A stretch of DNA of 64,000 bases from Methanothrix sp. GTDB taxonomy: Archaea > Halobacteriota > Methanosarcinia > Methanotrichales > Methanotrichaceae. The notes under the pieces are model-generated. The model saw only the letters and a program-made list of their open reading frames with translations, ran no database searches and was not told the origin of the DNA. A program made the translations under genes and the position numbers. How positions within the stretch are numbered: the first letter of the stretch is position 1; every line of letters begins with the position of its first letter. The stretch is from positions 16,127 to 80,126 of the forward strand of contig NZ_JANIHG010000005.1 in the NCBI RefSeq assembly GCF_024518575.1, read 5' to 3'. Of this stretch, positions 47,233 to 55,590 are shown piece after piece.

Positions 47233-47308
47233 CTAATAGAAAGATAATATATAAATAATATCCCATGCAAAATATTATCTTCCGTATATTATCATTATCG
47301 GGATTGTA

Positions 47309-47383
47309 TGCTCCGGTCGGGATTTGAACCCGAGTCTTCGGCTCGAAAGGCCGAAATGATTGGCCGGGCTACACTACCGGAGC
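47309..47383 (-). tRNA. tRNA-Glu (TTC)
   Basis: 75 nt. Acceptor GCTCCGG/CCGGAGC, anticodon loop CTTTCGA giving TTC, T-stem CTCGGG/CCCGAC region with loop TTCAAAT, discriminator A. No intron is seen. It converges on tRNA-Gln. Confidence 0.93.
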
Positions 47384-47597
47384 TCTAGCGTAAGAGCCAC
47401 TCGCAACGTATTAACTTTGCCATCCAGAGAATGTGGATGTTTGCGTGATTGCAGACGAAAATAGAGAGGAGAGAGCTGAGAGAGCCACACCGGCGCTCAG
47501 GCTCACCTGATGCGGAAAAGATCATGAGAGATGCATACACTGCGATGCCATGCTCTCGCCCGTTATGTTTATATGCCATTAATATGAAGTCAGAATT

Positions 47598-47843
47598 GTG
47601 CCTGAGCAAAACACTGAAATATTTGACGTGTGTCTTAAGATCAGGTACCCTGAACCTGAGAGGTCCTTCAGGGGCTCCGGCGTGTGCTGTGGAGCGCGGC
47701 CGGGGTTGATGGACGCAGTGGATTTTTCTGCGTGCATCTGCCAGACGGGAGGTCTGGATCCTGGGGCCTCTGGGGAGCTTCAGCATCTTCCGACTCCGTC
47801 GGGATGCCTCAATGGGGCATCTGCTGAGGTATCGATCCTTTAA
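47598..47843 (+). CDS. Possible Cys-rich small protein, 81 residues, leaderless
   Basis: The GTG at 47598 stands about 26 bases after the centre of a TATA box (GTTTATATGC, 47567-47576), the exact spacing for a leaderless start. The product has six Cys, clustered as VCC and ACIC, with Gly- and Pro-rich spacers and no signal peptide. Codon use (AGG, GAG, GGC, CTG) is like the surrounding genes. I recognise no family. The ORF ends 31 bases before the secreted-protein gene, so it could be the first gene of that operon or a 5' leader without protein product. Confidence 0.4.
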   Translation: MPEQNTEIFDVCLKIRYPEPERSFRGSGVCCGARPGLMDAVDFSACICQTGGLDPGASGELQHLPTPSGCLNGASAEVSIL

Positions 47844-47874
47844 TTGAGGGTAACAAAATGGAGGTGGGAACGAA

Positions 47875-48606
47875 ATGAAGAGAGAACTGGCTGTTCTCGT
47901 GGTTGTTGCTCTGGCCCTTGTGGGCATGGCCAGCGCAGCCAACTACATGTACGAGAAGGCGACCATAAAGGGCGTCGGCTACAAGAACGTAGAGACGATC
48001 ATCTCTACACAGTACGGCTATAACGGCGCCAAGCTTGTCGAGAAGGAGTCCGGCTCCGGTAACGTGATCATAGAGAGGACTGAGCTCGAGGCTGAGAGGC
48101 AGCTGCAGAGGAACTATGCACCCTTGCCATATGAGTGTGACTACCCGACAGGCAAGTATCCGATGGACTACATCAACTTCACCAAGGAGGCAGAGTTCGA
48201 GTACATGCCTGTGAGCTACCAGACAGGCACATACGACCAGAAGTGGATCGAGAAGCTCTGTGTACAGAACTACAGGATCGGCGCTGTCGTGACAGAGATG
48301 TACACGCATGCAGAGCACCTGCAGAAGAACACAGAGGTCAAGACAAGGCTGTACGGTGATGAGCTCCAGACTAACTGCTGCACAGGCGTCCTTGAGGCGA
48401 ACTTCAACAGCAACGTGATCGGCGTCGCTCACATCGGATGGATGTCCCGCGAGCCGATGGCCGAGCCCACAGTCAAGGGCAGGCACGTCGAGTACGGCCG
48501 CAGCGTTGAGGACCTGACTGGTGTCTTCTCGATAGAGAAGTTCATACAGCTCTGGGGCAACTCGACATGCGGCGCGATAAGCGTCGACTGGCTGCCGTGC
48601 ATCTGA
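47875..48606 (+). CDS. Secreted protein A of a three-paralogue envelope cluster
   Basis: 243 residues with a signal peptide (about 1-21, LVVVALALVGMASA). The mature part is polar and beta-rich. It ends with a DLTGVFSIEKFIQLW motif followed by a C-terminal Cys pair (TCGAISVDWLPC). The same closing pattern, and an upstream GxGAxVxExxxxxxxxEK segment (here IGAVVTEMYTHAEHLQK), recur in the two genes downstream, showing common ancestry. A further CC pair lies mid-protein. GGAGGTG precedes the ATG. I do not recognise a named family; an envelope, sheath or spacer component is a context-based guess. Confidence 0.75.
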   Translation: MKRELAVLVVVALALVGMASAANYMYEKATIKGVGYKNVETIISTQYGYNGAKLVEKESGSGNVIIERTELEAERQLQRNYAPLPYECDYPTGKYPMDYINFTKEAEFEYMPVSYQTGTYDQKWIEKLCVQNYRIGAVVTEMYTHAEHLQKNTEVKTRLYGDELQTNCCTGVLEANFNSNVIGVAHIGWMSREPMAEPTVKGRHVEYGRSVEDLTGVFSIEKFIQLWGNSTCGAISVDWLPCI

Positions 48607-48626
48607 GCGCATAGCGCGACGCTCCG

Positions 48627-48658
48627 GACCCCCTCCAGGGGGTCGACCGACTATTTTT
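48627..48658 (+). terminator. Hairpin terminator after secreted protein A
   Basis: GACCCC-CTCCAG-GGGGTC forms a compact GC-rich stem-loop 20 bases after the stop codon, followed nine bases later by TTTTT. It would separate protein A from the next gene, which has its own promoter. Confidence 0.5.
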
Positions 48659-48756
48659 CCTGACTTCGTTCGAATTCTTCTCTTGATTATATCCTCCTCC
48701 GGACCACATCCGCCGTTCGCCCCCGACTTACTGCAGGCCAGACGGGAGAAATAAGA

Positions 48757-48765
48757 TTTATATAA
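48757..48765 (+). promoter_or_regulatory. TATA box of secreted protein B gene
   Basis: TTTATATAA preceded by an A-rich BRE-like stretch, 45-53 bases upstream of the ATG at 48810; transcription from about 48787. The leader includes GGGGGTGA as ribosome site. Confidence 0.75.
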
Positions 48766-48809
48766 CAAGAGAGAGAACATCTGAGATAAACCTAAGGGGG
48801 TGAAACTGA

Positions 48810-49598
48810 ATGAAGGGAGTAGTAATAGCGGCGATACTTGTCGCGGCTGTTTTAGCGTGTAATCTAGCTTCAGCAACTCCACCACTTAAAGAACCAAAAC
48901 AGTATGAGCAGTACTGCGAGGCCCAGAAGGTGGCCGGGACTGGCGTAGTTGACATAAGCACATCGATCGTGGACAAGAAGATAGCTCTGGAGTACTACAA
49001 CGTCATGGCCGGAGACGGAGACTTCGAGCTCGACTCCGAGCATCTGCTCTCCGAGAACGCGAGCAAACTGAACAGAACGGGTCCGAACGAGTCTAAGAGC
49101 CTGCCTCTCAACATGTATGAGAGCTCTAAGATGACATACTCAGGGAGCACTCCGCTTGTCGGGGGCAAGTACCTCCACTCAAAGGCCTTCTACGGAGGCA
49201 TCGGTGCCGAGGTCCAGGAGGTATTCTCCGTAACAGAGATGGAGAAGGATCAGAAGGTCTTCTTCTCGTCGACAGATCCCACAGGACACTGGACAGCGAA
49301 CCCGGCGACAGGAAAGCCGTGGGGCTGGAATGGCAACAGTGTGAACGATACCCAGGCTAAGGCAGAGAAGTACAACCTGGAGTACAACGTGAGCCCGACG
49401 CATCTCGTCGGATTCGAGACAAGGAGCTCCTTCAACGGCACGTGGGGCACCGACTCCAAGTGGCACAAGATATTCTACAAGGACATAAAGGACCACCAGT
49501 CGTTCACAGGCAACTTCGAGGTCGAGAAGCTGATCAAGTTCCACGAGGCGCCGTTCGCTGAGGAGAAGCCCAGCCCGTGCCAGGGCGTCGACTGCTGA
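48810..49598 (+). CDS. Secreted protein B of the three-paralogue cluster
   Basis: 262 residues. Signal peptide about 1-22 (IAAILVAAVLACNLASA). The mature protein contains several NxT/NxS sequons and the shared segment GGIGAEVQEVFSVTEMEKDQ. The end FTGNFEVEKLIKFHE is followed by a Cys pair (CQGVDC). It resembles protein C most closely in the GGIGA region and in the closing motif. No known catalytic motif is present. It is 28 bases before the start of gene C, so the two are an operon. Function unknown; an abundant surface or sheath protein is plausible given the strong promoter and ribosome site. Confidence 0.75.
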   Translation: MKGVVIAAILVAAVLACNLASATPPLKEPKQYEQYCEAQKVAGTGVVDISTSIVDKKIALEYYNVMAGDGDFELDSEHLLSENASKLNRTGPNESKSLPLNMYESSKMTYSGSTPLVGGKYLHSKAFYGGIGAEVQEVFSVTEMEKDQKVFFSSTDPTGHWTANPATGKPWGWNGNSVNDTQAKAEKYNLEYNVSPTHLVGFETRSSFNGTWGTDSKWHKIFYKDIKDHQSFTGNFEVEKLIKFHEAPFAEEKPSPCQGVDC

Positions 49599-49626
49599 TC
49601 CCCTCTCTTTTTTTGAGGTGGTTCCA

Positions 49627-50724
49627 TTGATCTGGATTCTGATCCTGGCGCTGATGCTGCTTCCGGCCTCGGCGACCGTTGAGGAGAGCCCGACTGGCCC
49701 GCCGTATGACTCTGTGTATCCATCTCCTGCGTATCCATCGTACCCCACGAGCTCTTTTGATATGCCATCTGTTCCTCCTGCACCCATCGCTCCGGGCAAG
49801 CTCAAAGTCTCTGTGCAGCAGACCGGTCCCATCAACGAGCGGGACAGGGAGTACACGACCCCCGGAAGGACGCTGGACTACATTGTGACAATAAGGAACG
49901 AGGGCTACACAAACGTTACCGCAACAGTGACCGTGAGCCCTGAGACGTGCGGCATGGACTGGTTCACCTGGACCTCCACAGAGGTATTCATACCCGCAGG
50001 AGGTGAGGTCTCGGAGCCGCTCCAGGTCACGCCCGCCACGAACGCCATGGGCGGAGATTACAGGTTCAAGGTCACAGCGACAGCACCAGGCGCAGAATCC
50101 TCATCTGATACTGAGCGATTCAGGGTTCAGGGATACGATTACGCATCCGAGACGATGATCAGCGGGACCGGCCAGTTCCAGCTGAGCAAGGACGTCAGGT
50201 CGATGAACTCCGGGATAAAGTCGAACAAGGACGTCTTCTTCAGCGGGAGCGTCGATGAGCTGGTCAAGAACGAGTATCTAGTCGACAGAGCGAAGGGCAG
50301 GAACCCGAACTTCGAGGAGCAGGATGCGGTCGACGACTACGTCGCTCTCGCGCCAGGCGACACGCTCATGGGCAGCGAGAGCTTCAGGAGCTCGATAGCC
50401 TTCGGCGGCATCGGGGCGAAGGTCAGGGAGAGCTACAACCTCCAGGCGATGGAGTTCAAGAACCAGAACTTCAATCTCTACCAGACAGGCACGCTCGGGA
50501 GAAGCGCTGAGTTCAAAACGGCGGACAACTTCACAGGCTACCTCATGCTCGACGCGCGCCAGTCCAAACCAGGACAGAGGAGCATGAAGGAGCACGAGGA
50601 GTACTTCGGATCCTTTGAGATAATGCGCAAGATCCTCTTCAGGGACCAGCCGCTCCGGAAGGGATGCATCGGCGGTGCATGCGACTTCCTGGATAACATA
50701 AACCTCAGACTCAAATCGAGCTGA
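49627..50724 (+). CDS. Secreted protein C: Ig-like domain plus cluster-specific domain
   Basis: 365 residues from a TTG five bases after GAGGTGG; a GTG at 49618 is an alternative. Signal peptide about 1-16 (IWILILALMLLPASA). A Pro/Tyr/Ser-rich linker (YPSPAYPSYP) leads to an Ig-like NEW3/COG1361-type domain (GRTLDYIVTIRNEGYTN ... GGDYRFKVTATAPGA). Then comes the domain shared with A and B: FGGIGAKVRESYNLQAMEF and HEEYFGSFEIMRKILF, followed by the Cys pair CIGGAC. So it is a modular member with an added binding or spacer domain. Protein partners are probably A and B. Confidence 0.75.
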   Translation: MIWILILALMLLPASATVEESPTGPPYDSVYPSPAYPSYPTSSFDMPSVPPAPIAPGKLKVSVQQTGPINERDREYTTPGRTLDYIVTIRNEGYTNVTATVTVSPETCGMDWFTWTSTEVFIPAGGEVSEPLQVTPATNAMGGDYRFKVTATAPGAESSSDTERFRVQGYDYASETMISGTGQFQLSKDVRSMNSGIKSNKDVFFSGSVDELVKNEYLVDRAKGRNPNFEEQDAVDDYVALAPGDTLMGSESFRSSIAFGGIGAKVRESYNLQAMEFKNQNFNLYQTGTLGRSAEFKTADNFTGYLMLDARQSKPGQRSMKEHEEYFGSFEIMRKILFRDQPLRKGCIGGACDFLDNINLRLKSS

Positions 50725-50853
50725 TACCCTCCGGGGCATCAGCCACTTTTATGCCCAATTTTCAGGCGATCAGGGGAACCAGCGAGGCCCTTCTGGATAC
50801 CGATCCTCCCAGAGCCCCTGAAATCGAGCATCGGCTTTTGAAAACCAAAACCA

Positions 50854-50861
50854 TTTAATAG
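50854..50861 (+). promoter_or_regulatory. TATA-like box of the DUF1646 gene
   Basis: TTTAATAG with AAAACC upstream; AAAACCATTT is repeated on both sides (50845 and 50866 region). It predicts a start near 50884 and a leader holding GAGGTGA. Confidence 0.5.
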
Positions 50862-50921
50862 ATAAAAACCATTTGGCAACAGACTTTCAGTCTTGTGGGT
50901 GTAGAATAAAGAGGTGATTCA

Positions 50922-52064
50922 ATGGCATTGCAGCCGACGCCCGTTGATATCGGGCTATTTGTGATAGTTCTGATGGTGCTAGTGGGTCCATTTATGGTGA
51001 AAAAGATAGAGCACAACCTGGAGGCTTTCCTGTTTGTAATGGGCGTGCTCGCAGTGACTCTTGCCGGCTTCGAGAACAGAGCCGTTCTGGAACAGATTTA
51101 CGCCAGTAATCCTGAGGCGATAGAGAAGATCGGCTGGCACATGGAGCTTGTGATAGAAGCGATAAAGGAGCCGATCATAAAGGGCATAGTGCCAGCTGTG
51201 CTGGTCGCAGGCCTGCTCTTCTACTACGGCAGATCAGCGGCGCAGAGAGGTATGGAAAAGATCCTCGAGGTCGTTCCGCTCAAGGTCATAGTCTTCCTGG
51301 TAGTTGTGGTACTCGGCGTCTTCTCGAGCGTGATAACAGCGATCATAGCATCCCTTCTCCTGGTGGAGCTCGTCAACTGCATGCCTCTCGACAGACAGAC
51401 GAAGATCAATGTTGTGATAATCGCATGCTTCTCGATAGGTCTTGGCGCTGTCCTGACTCCGGTCGGAGAGCCGCTCTCGACGATAGCGATCACAAAGCTG
51501 CAGGGTCCGCCTTATCACGCAGGATTCTTCTTCCTGTTCAACAGGCTGGCGGTTTACATAATTCCAGGATGCCTGGCGATGGGAGTGCTCGCGATGTTCT
51601 TCACAGGGAAGGCGGCAAAGGAGGCATGTGCTGTTGCAGCTGAGGAGGCAGGTGGCCTGAGAGATGTCTTCATCAGGGCCATAAAGGTGTACATCTTCGT
51701 CATGGCGCTGCTCCTCCTTGGCAGTGGCATGAAGACAGTGATCGACAAGTACCTGCTCACAGTACCGCCCCAGATTCTGTTCTGGGTCAACATGATCTCC
51801 GCGATCCTCGACAACGCCACACTCACTGCTGCGGAGCTGAGCCCGTCGATGGAGATAACCCAGATCCAGGCTGTGCTGATGGGACTGCTGATCTCGGGCG
51901 GCATGCTGATCCCAGGAAACATCCCGAACATCATATCAGCAGGGAAGCTCAACATCACGAGCAAGGAGTGGGCGAGGCTTGGCGTACCGCTCGGCCTGAT
52001 ACTGATGGTTCTCTACTTCGTGTGGATATTCTACATACCGTTCCACATAGAGTTCCATCTGTAA
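50922..52064 (+). CDS. DUF1646 family polytopic membrane protein
   Basis: 380 residues with about 10-11 hydrophobic segments. Conserved-looking polar signatures within helices, such as SVITAIIASLLLVELVN, LTPVGEPLSTIA and ILDNATLTAAELSP, recall ion-transporter superfamily (NhaD/ArsB-like) antiporters; the family is listed as DUF1646, a putative cation transporter in methanogens. GAGGTGATTCA precedes the ATG. It has its own promoter and follows the secreted-protein cluster on the same strand. Transported ion unknown; sodium or proton exchange is the likeliest. Confidence 0.8.
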   Translation: MALQPTPVDIGLFVIVLMVLVGPFMVKKIEHNLEAFLFVMGVLAVTLAGFENRAVLEQIYASNPEAIEKIGWHMELVIEAIKEPIIKGIVPAVLVAGLLFYYGRSAAQRGMEKILEVVPLKVIVFLVVVVLGVFSSVITAIIASLLLVELVNCMPLDRQTKINVVIIACFSIGLGAVLTPVGEPLSTIAITKLQGPPYHAGFFFLFNRLAVYIIPGCLAMGVLAMFFTGKAAKEACAVAAEEAGGLRDVFIRAIKVYIFVMALLLLGSGMKTVIDKYLLTVPPQILFWVNMISAILDNATLTAAELSPSMEITQIQAVLMGLLISGGMLIPGNIPNIISAGKLNITSKEWARLGVPLGLILMVLYFVWIFYIPFHIEFHL

Positions 52065-52066
52065 TT

Positions 52067-52411
52067 TCATTTTTTATTTATATTTGCTGTCAGGTACCAT
52101 CTTCCCTTTTTCCCCTTCATGAACTCGATCGCATCAGGATATGAATCAAAGCTCCAGCTCTCTCCAGTGCTGAGGTTAACAAGAAGAACTCCAGCTACTG
52201 GTTTCACGTTCAGCGACTCGATCTCATCTCTGAGCCTGCTGTGCTTTCTGTACATCGCATCCCTCCAATGGCATGGTTTCTCGATCCCGATCGCTACCTG
52301 CATCAGGAATTCAGACGCATCTGATTCCGTGGGTGGCATCATGCAGATGCACGCTCCCACTCTTTCGTTTGAGCCCACGACCCGGCTCTCAGGCGCTGCG
52401 CAGGCTTTCAC
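52067..52411 (-). CDS. Uncharacterised protein, 114 residues
   Basis: GTG start overlapping the stop of the upstream gene by four bases. The N-terminal half has several Cys and Met residues (VGACICMMPPTESDASEF) and the C-terminal half a strand-helix pattern ending in a basic tail (KGKKGRWYLTANINKK). No known motif. It converges on the DUF1646 gene with two bases between. Coupling to the amidotransferase-like gene suggests a two-protein unit. Confidence 0.55.
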   Translation of the reverse strand: MKACAAPESRVVGSNERVGACICMMPPTESDASEFLMQVAIGIEKPCHWRDAMYRKHSRLRDEIESLNVKPVAGVLLVNLSTGESWSFDSYPDAIEFMKGKKGRWYLTANINKK

Positions 52412-52968
52412 ACGATCTTCGATGGGATCCCCTTTGAGATCACGTATCTGACAAAATCCGCTGAGGGAAACTCATGGATCGATGTGACGAAGATCATGCC
52501 CTCACCGTATCTGCCCGCGCACAGGACCGGCCGGCCGGCAGGATCCCTGGCGAGAACATCGAAATCTGCTCCAGGCTCCAGGTATCCGTCGCAGTCCCCC
52601 GAGCCGCTGCAGAGTGGCGCCCCGTCGCATGAGAATTTTATCTGCGCTGCCTCCGTGTATTCGCCCCTGTATTTTATCGAGAGCGGCAGCCAGTCGTAGT
52701 CGTGCTCCGGAACGAGGGGGCCGAAGACCATGATGACGCCACCTGAGCGCACGAAATTCTTTATGCCCTCACTGCATGCTCTGAGATTTCTCAGAGCGCT
52801 GGAGTACTGCTGGTTTGCGAATCCAGTCGGAATGATCAGCGCTCTGAACCTGGGGAGGAACGGGCTGCAGAGCATCTCAGGTTTGATGAACTGAACATCA
52901 ACACCTGCCTCCTCGAAGAGCTTCTCATAGAGAAACGACCTGTCGCAAAGGATCACCGCATCTGGCAT
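52408..52968 (-). CDS. Class I glutamine amidotransferase-like fold protein
   Basis: 186 residues. LYEKLFEEAGVDVQFIKPEML, RALIIPTGFANQQYS and GIKNFVRSGGVIMVFGPLVPEHDYDW resemble the flavodoxin-like class I glutamine amidotransferase fold, and GRYGEGMIFVTSIHEFPS its late strand. A catalytic Cys in the nucleophile-elbow position is not evident, so it may be a non-catalytic member like those fused in VWA proteins. It has several Cys pairs in the middle (CDGAPLCSGSGDCDG). Function unknown. Confidence 0.6.
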   Translation of the reverse strand: MPDAVILCDRSFLYEKLFEEAGVDVQFIKPEMLCSPFLPRFRALIIPTGFANQQYSSALRNLRACSEGIKNFVRSGGVIMVFGPLVPEHDYDWLPLSIKYRGEYTEAAQIKFSCDGAPLCSGSGDCDGYLEPGADFDVLARDPAGRPVLCAGRYGEGMIFVTSIHEFPSADFVRYVISKGIPSKIV

Positions 52969-53118
52969 GCTGTACCGGTGCGCGGATGTGGTTAAAAATG
53001 TTTCATCGTTCCAGGCTGGAACGCGGTGGCGGTGACGCTGAATTACAGATGATCACGGATCGCTTGTCAGTAGATCAGCAACATTGCTGCATCCGCTCAC
53101 GCAGAGTTTGGAGGAGAG

Positions 53119-53178
53119 CAACTCCGGCCTGAAGACCGAAGTCTCCGCTACCCATACCGACCAGGGTGTTTTATGAGA
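53119..53178 (-). repeat. IS200/IS605-type end relic with stem-loop (copy 2)
   Basis: ACTCCGG-CCTGAAGA-CCGAAGT (53123-53144), CTCCGC, CCCATAC and CAGGGTGTTTTATGA repeat the layout at 9345-9405 with several substitutions, one giving a G-T pair in the stem. On the minus strand it reads GSGDFGLQAGVAL. No transposase gene is adjacent. The remainder of 52969-53275 shows no gene. Confidence 0.45.
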
Positions 53179-53275
53179 TCATCTGGCGCATGACCCAGGC
53201 GGAACAATACCTAAAAAGAGAACGCTGGAGTCATCATTTCTGCCCGGACGTTATCAGATTCGCAAAAAGAAAATA

Positions 53276-53395
53276 TCACTTTGGAGGAACCACGTAGTTC
53301 CATCTCCATACCTTGAAGCCAGCACCCACGATCAGTATGAATATCGCCAACACGATCAGAGACTGCAGGTATTCCAGAGCCGTAGCTGTATCCAT
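53276..53395 (-). CDS. Small membrane protein, 39 residues
   Basis: ATG at 53395 with GGTGG upstream. The product has a polar N-terminus (MDTATALEYLQ), one hydrophobic helix (LIVLAIFILIVGAG) and a basic, aromatic end (FKVWRWNYVVPPK). This is a believable single-pass membrane peptide, longer and better formed than chance. I do not recognise it. It stands alone, divergent from the Lrp-type gene. Confidence 0.5.
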   Translation of the reverse strand: MDTATALEYLQSLIVLAIFILIVGAGFKVWRWNYVVPPK

Positions 53396-53518
53396 AAAAC
53401 CACCGCGATGATGGTACCAAACTGATCGCTGATAAATATTTTGGTGCATCGTGTGGACCTGTCCTCTGGATGTAAAGTTAATATAATATGCGGTAGCGTG
53501 TGTTTATGGTGAGAGGCA

Positions 53519-53749
53519 ATGGTGATTGGAGTAACAATGGTCAAGGTAGTGCCTGGACAGGAGAAGCCGGTTTACAGTGCGCTTAGACAGATAGATGGTA
53601 TAAAGAACGTCTATCACGTCTTCGGAGAGTTCGACTTCGTTGTGATCATAGAGGTAGAAGGTCTCAGCATGCTGAACCGCCTGGTAGACACGATCCGTGA
53701 GATCGAGAACGTAACAGCGACACAGACCGTGGTTGGGGCAGAGCTTTAA
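53519..53749 (+). CDS. Stand-alone Lrp/AsnC effector (RAM) domain protein
   Basis: 76 residues covering only the alpha/beta RAM domain ([40 protein letters not shown]), without a helix-turn-helix. Such proteins bind amino acids or other small ligands and form dimers to decamers. TATA-like TTAATATAATATG (53478-53490) and GGTGAGAGG precede the ATG. Its stop overlaps the top6B start (TAATG), so translation is coupled to topoisomerase VI; why is unknown. Confidence 0.88.
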   Translation: MVIGVTMVKVVPGQEKPVYSALRQIDGIKNVYHVFGEFDFVVIIEVEGLSMLNRLVDTIREIENVTATQTVVGAEL

Positions 53750-55590
53750 TGGACACAGCCGAGGAGCTGGCAAAGCAGCAGAGATCGATATCTGTTGCGG
53801 AGTTCTTTGAGAAGAACCGCCAGATTCTTGGATTCGACTCAGCCCCTCGTGCCATCATCACATGCGTCAAGGAGGCGGTCGACAACTCCCTTGATGCATG
53901 TGAGGATGCTGGCATACTTCCTGATATTTTTGTACAGATCAAGCGCGCCGGTGAGCTTTACCGTGTCATAGTCGAGGACAACGGTCCAGGCATCGTGCCC
54001 TCTGAGATCCCCAGGGTCTTCGCAAAGCTGCTTTACGGCTCGAGGTTTCACGTTCTCCGGCAGAGCAGGGGGCAGCAGGGCATAGGCATATCCGCAGCGG
54101 TTCTCTACTCACAGCTGACCACAGGAAGGCCGGCGAGGATCACATCAAGGACATCGCCTGAGATGCCAGCGAGATATGTGGAGGTCATGATAAACACCGC
54201 GAAGAACGAGCCTGAGATCATCAGGGAGGAGGATATAGACTGGGAACGGCCCAGGGGCACGCGGGTGGAGCTTGAGATCGAGGGCTCATATGTGCGCGGC
54301 AGGAGGCAGTCGGTTTACAGCTACCTGAAGAACGTCGCGATAGTGAACCCGCATGCCAGGATAACATTCGTGGAGCCAGATGGATCCACAGAAAAGTTCG
54401 AGAGGGCGACAGAGCGTCTTCCAAAAAGAGCATGTGAGATAAAGCCCCATCCCTCTGGGATAGAGCTGGGCGAGCTCACGAAGATGTTGAGGTATACTGA
54501 GAGAAGAAAGCTCTCCAGCTTCCTGAAGGAATCTTTCTCAGCCATCGGCAACATCGCAGCTCAGGAGATACTTCAGATCTCAGGGCTGGATCCATCGATG
54601 GATCCAAGAAGCTTGGACTACGAGCAGTCAAAGCGTCTTTTCGAGGCGCTCAGGCGCATAAAGATAAAATCCCCGCCGGTCGACTGTCTCTCGCCTATAG
54701 GGGAGGACCTGATAAGATCCGGCCTTGCGAAGGAGTTCCGCGTGGACTTCATCGCGACCGTCTCAAGGCCAGTCTCTGTGTATTCAGGGAATCCCTTTGT
54801 GGTCGAGGCAGGGATTGGCTTCGGCGGTGAGCTCGATCGGAACGGCAGGGTCGAGATTTTGAGGTTCGCGAACCGCGTGCCTCTTATATACCAGCAGGGG
54901 GCCTGCGCCATAACCCATGCGATAGAGGGCGTGTCCTGGAAGAGCTACGGACTGGACCAGCCTGGAGGGGGATTGCCGGTCGGGCCTGCTGTTATACTGG
55001 TTCACGTGGCATCGACCAACATTCCATTCACATCAGAGTCAAAGGATGCTGTTGCAGACATCCCCGAGATCCTCGCCGAGATAGATCTCGCGATGAAGGA
55101 GATCGGCAGAAAGCTCAGGAGATTTCTTGCACTGCAGGAGACACTATCCGAGCGGAGGGAGAAGGAGGAGATCATAAGCAAGATCCTTCCGAGGATGGCG
55201 GACAAGCTCTCGGACATGCTCGGGCTCGAGAGGCCTGACATAAGCAGGGTTGTAGCCAGGATCATGGGCAACGTTCTGGTCAGGAGAGACCTGAACCAGG
55301 AGGACGGGCGTTTGATTGTGCGCATAGAGATAGAGAACAACACATCCTCGCAGAGAAGCTTCAAGCTGCACGAGATAATCCCTGTGGAGGCGGAGGATCT
55401 GGATCCACCTGCGAGAAGGGTCGATATGGGTGGGTGCTATGACTACCAGTGGAAGATTGCGATCCGGGCAGGTGAGAGGATGGTTCTCAGGTATACGGTA
55501 AAGAGCCATCTGCAGAGGATGCCGGAGGCTGTTGTCGAGGGGCTGGAGCCTGAGATTGTGACTGGGGCGAGGGTGCTTTCTGATGCATGA
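53749..55590 (+). CDS. top6B: DNA topoisomerase VI subunit B
   Basis: 613 residues. The ATPase subunit of the type IIB topoisomerase that relaxes and decatenates DNA. GHKL ATPase motifs are clear: [15 protein letters not shown] (N box), [12 protein letters not shown] (G1), [17 protein letters not shown] (G2). The transducer domain contains the switch-lysine segment [14 protein letters not shown], and a C-terminal Ig-like extension follows ([18 protein letters not shown]). It starts inside the stop codon of the Lrp-type gene and overlaps the start of top6A by eight bases. Confidence 0.97.
   Translation: MDTAEELAKQQRSISVAEFFEKNRQILGFDSAPRAIITCVKEAVDNSLDACEDAGILPDIFVQIKRAGELYRVIVEDNGPGIVPSEIPRVFAKLLYGSRFHVLRQSRGQQGIGISAAVLYSQLTTGRPARITSRTSPEMPARYVEVMINTAKNEPEIIREEDIDWERPRGTRVELEIEGSYVRGRRQSVYSYLKNVAIVNPHARITFVEPDGSTEKFERATERLPKRACEIKPHPSGIELGELTKMLRYTERRKLSSFLKESFSAIGNIAAQEILQISGLDPSMDPRSLDYEQSKRLFEALRRIKIKSPPVDCLSPIGEDLIRSGLAKEFRVDFIATVSRPVSVYSGNPFVVEAGIGFGGELDRNGRVEILRFANRVPLIYQQGACAITHAIEGVSWKSYGLDQPGGGLPVGPAVILVHVASTNIPFTSESKDAVADIPEILAEIDLAMKEIGRKLRRFLALQETLSERREKEEIISKILPRMADKLSDMLGLERPDISRVVARIMGNVLVRRDLNQEDGRLIVRIEIENNTSSQRSFKLHEIIPVEAEDLDPPARRVDMGGCYDYQWKIAIRAGERMVLRYTVKSHLQRMPEAVVEGLEPEIVTGARVLSDA

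Noticed and set aside
47809..48885. 358-codon minus-strand frame over secreted proteins A and B
   Set aside because: The plus strand has signal peptides, ribosome sites and shared domains; the antisense frame spans a terminator and a promoter.
52119..52451. 110-codon plus-strand frame opposite the two uncharacterised genes
   Set aside because: The minus-strand genes show overlap coupling (GTGTGA) and better codon use.
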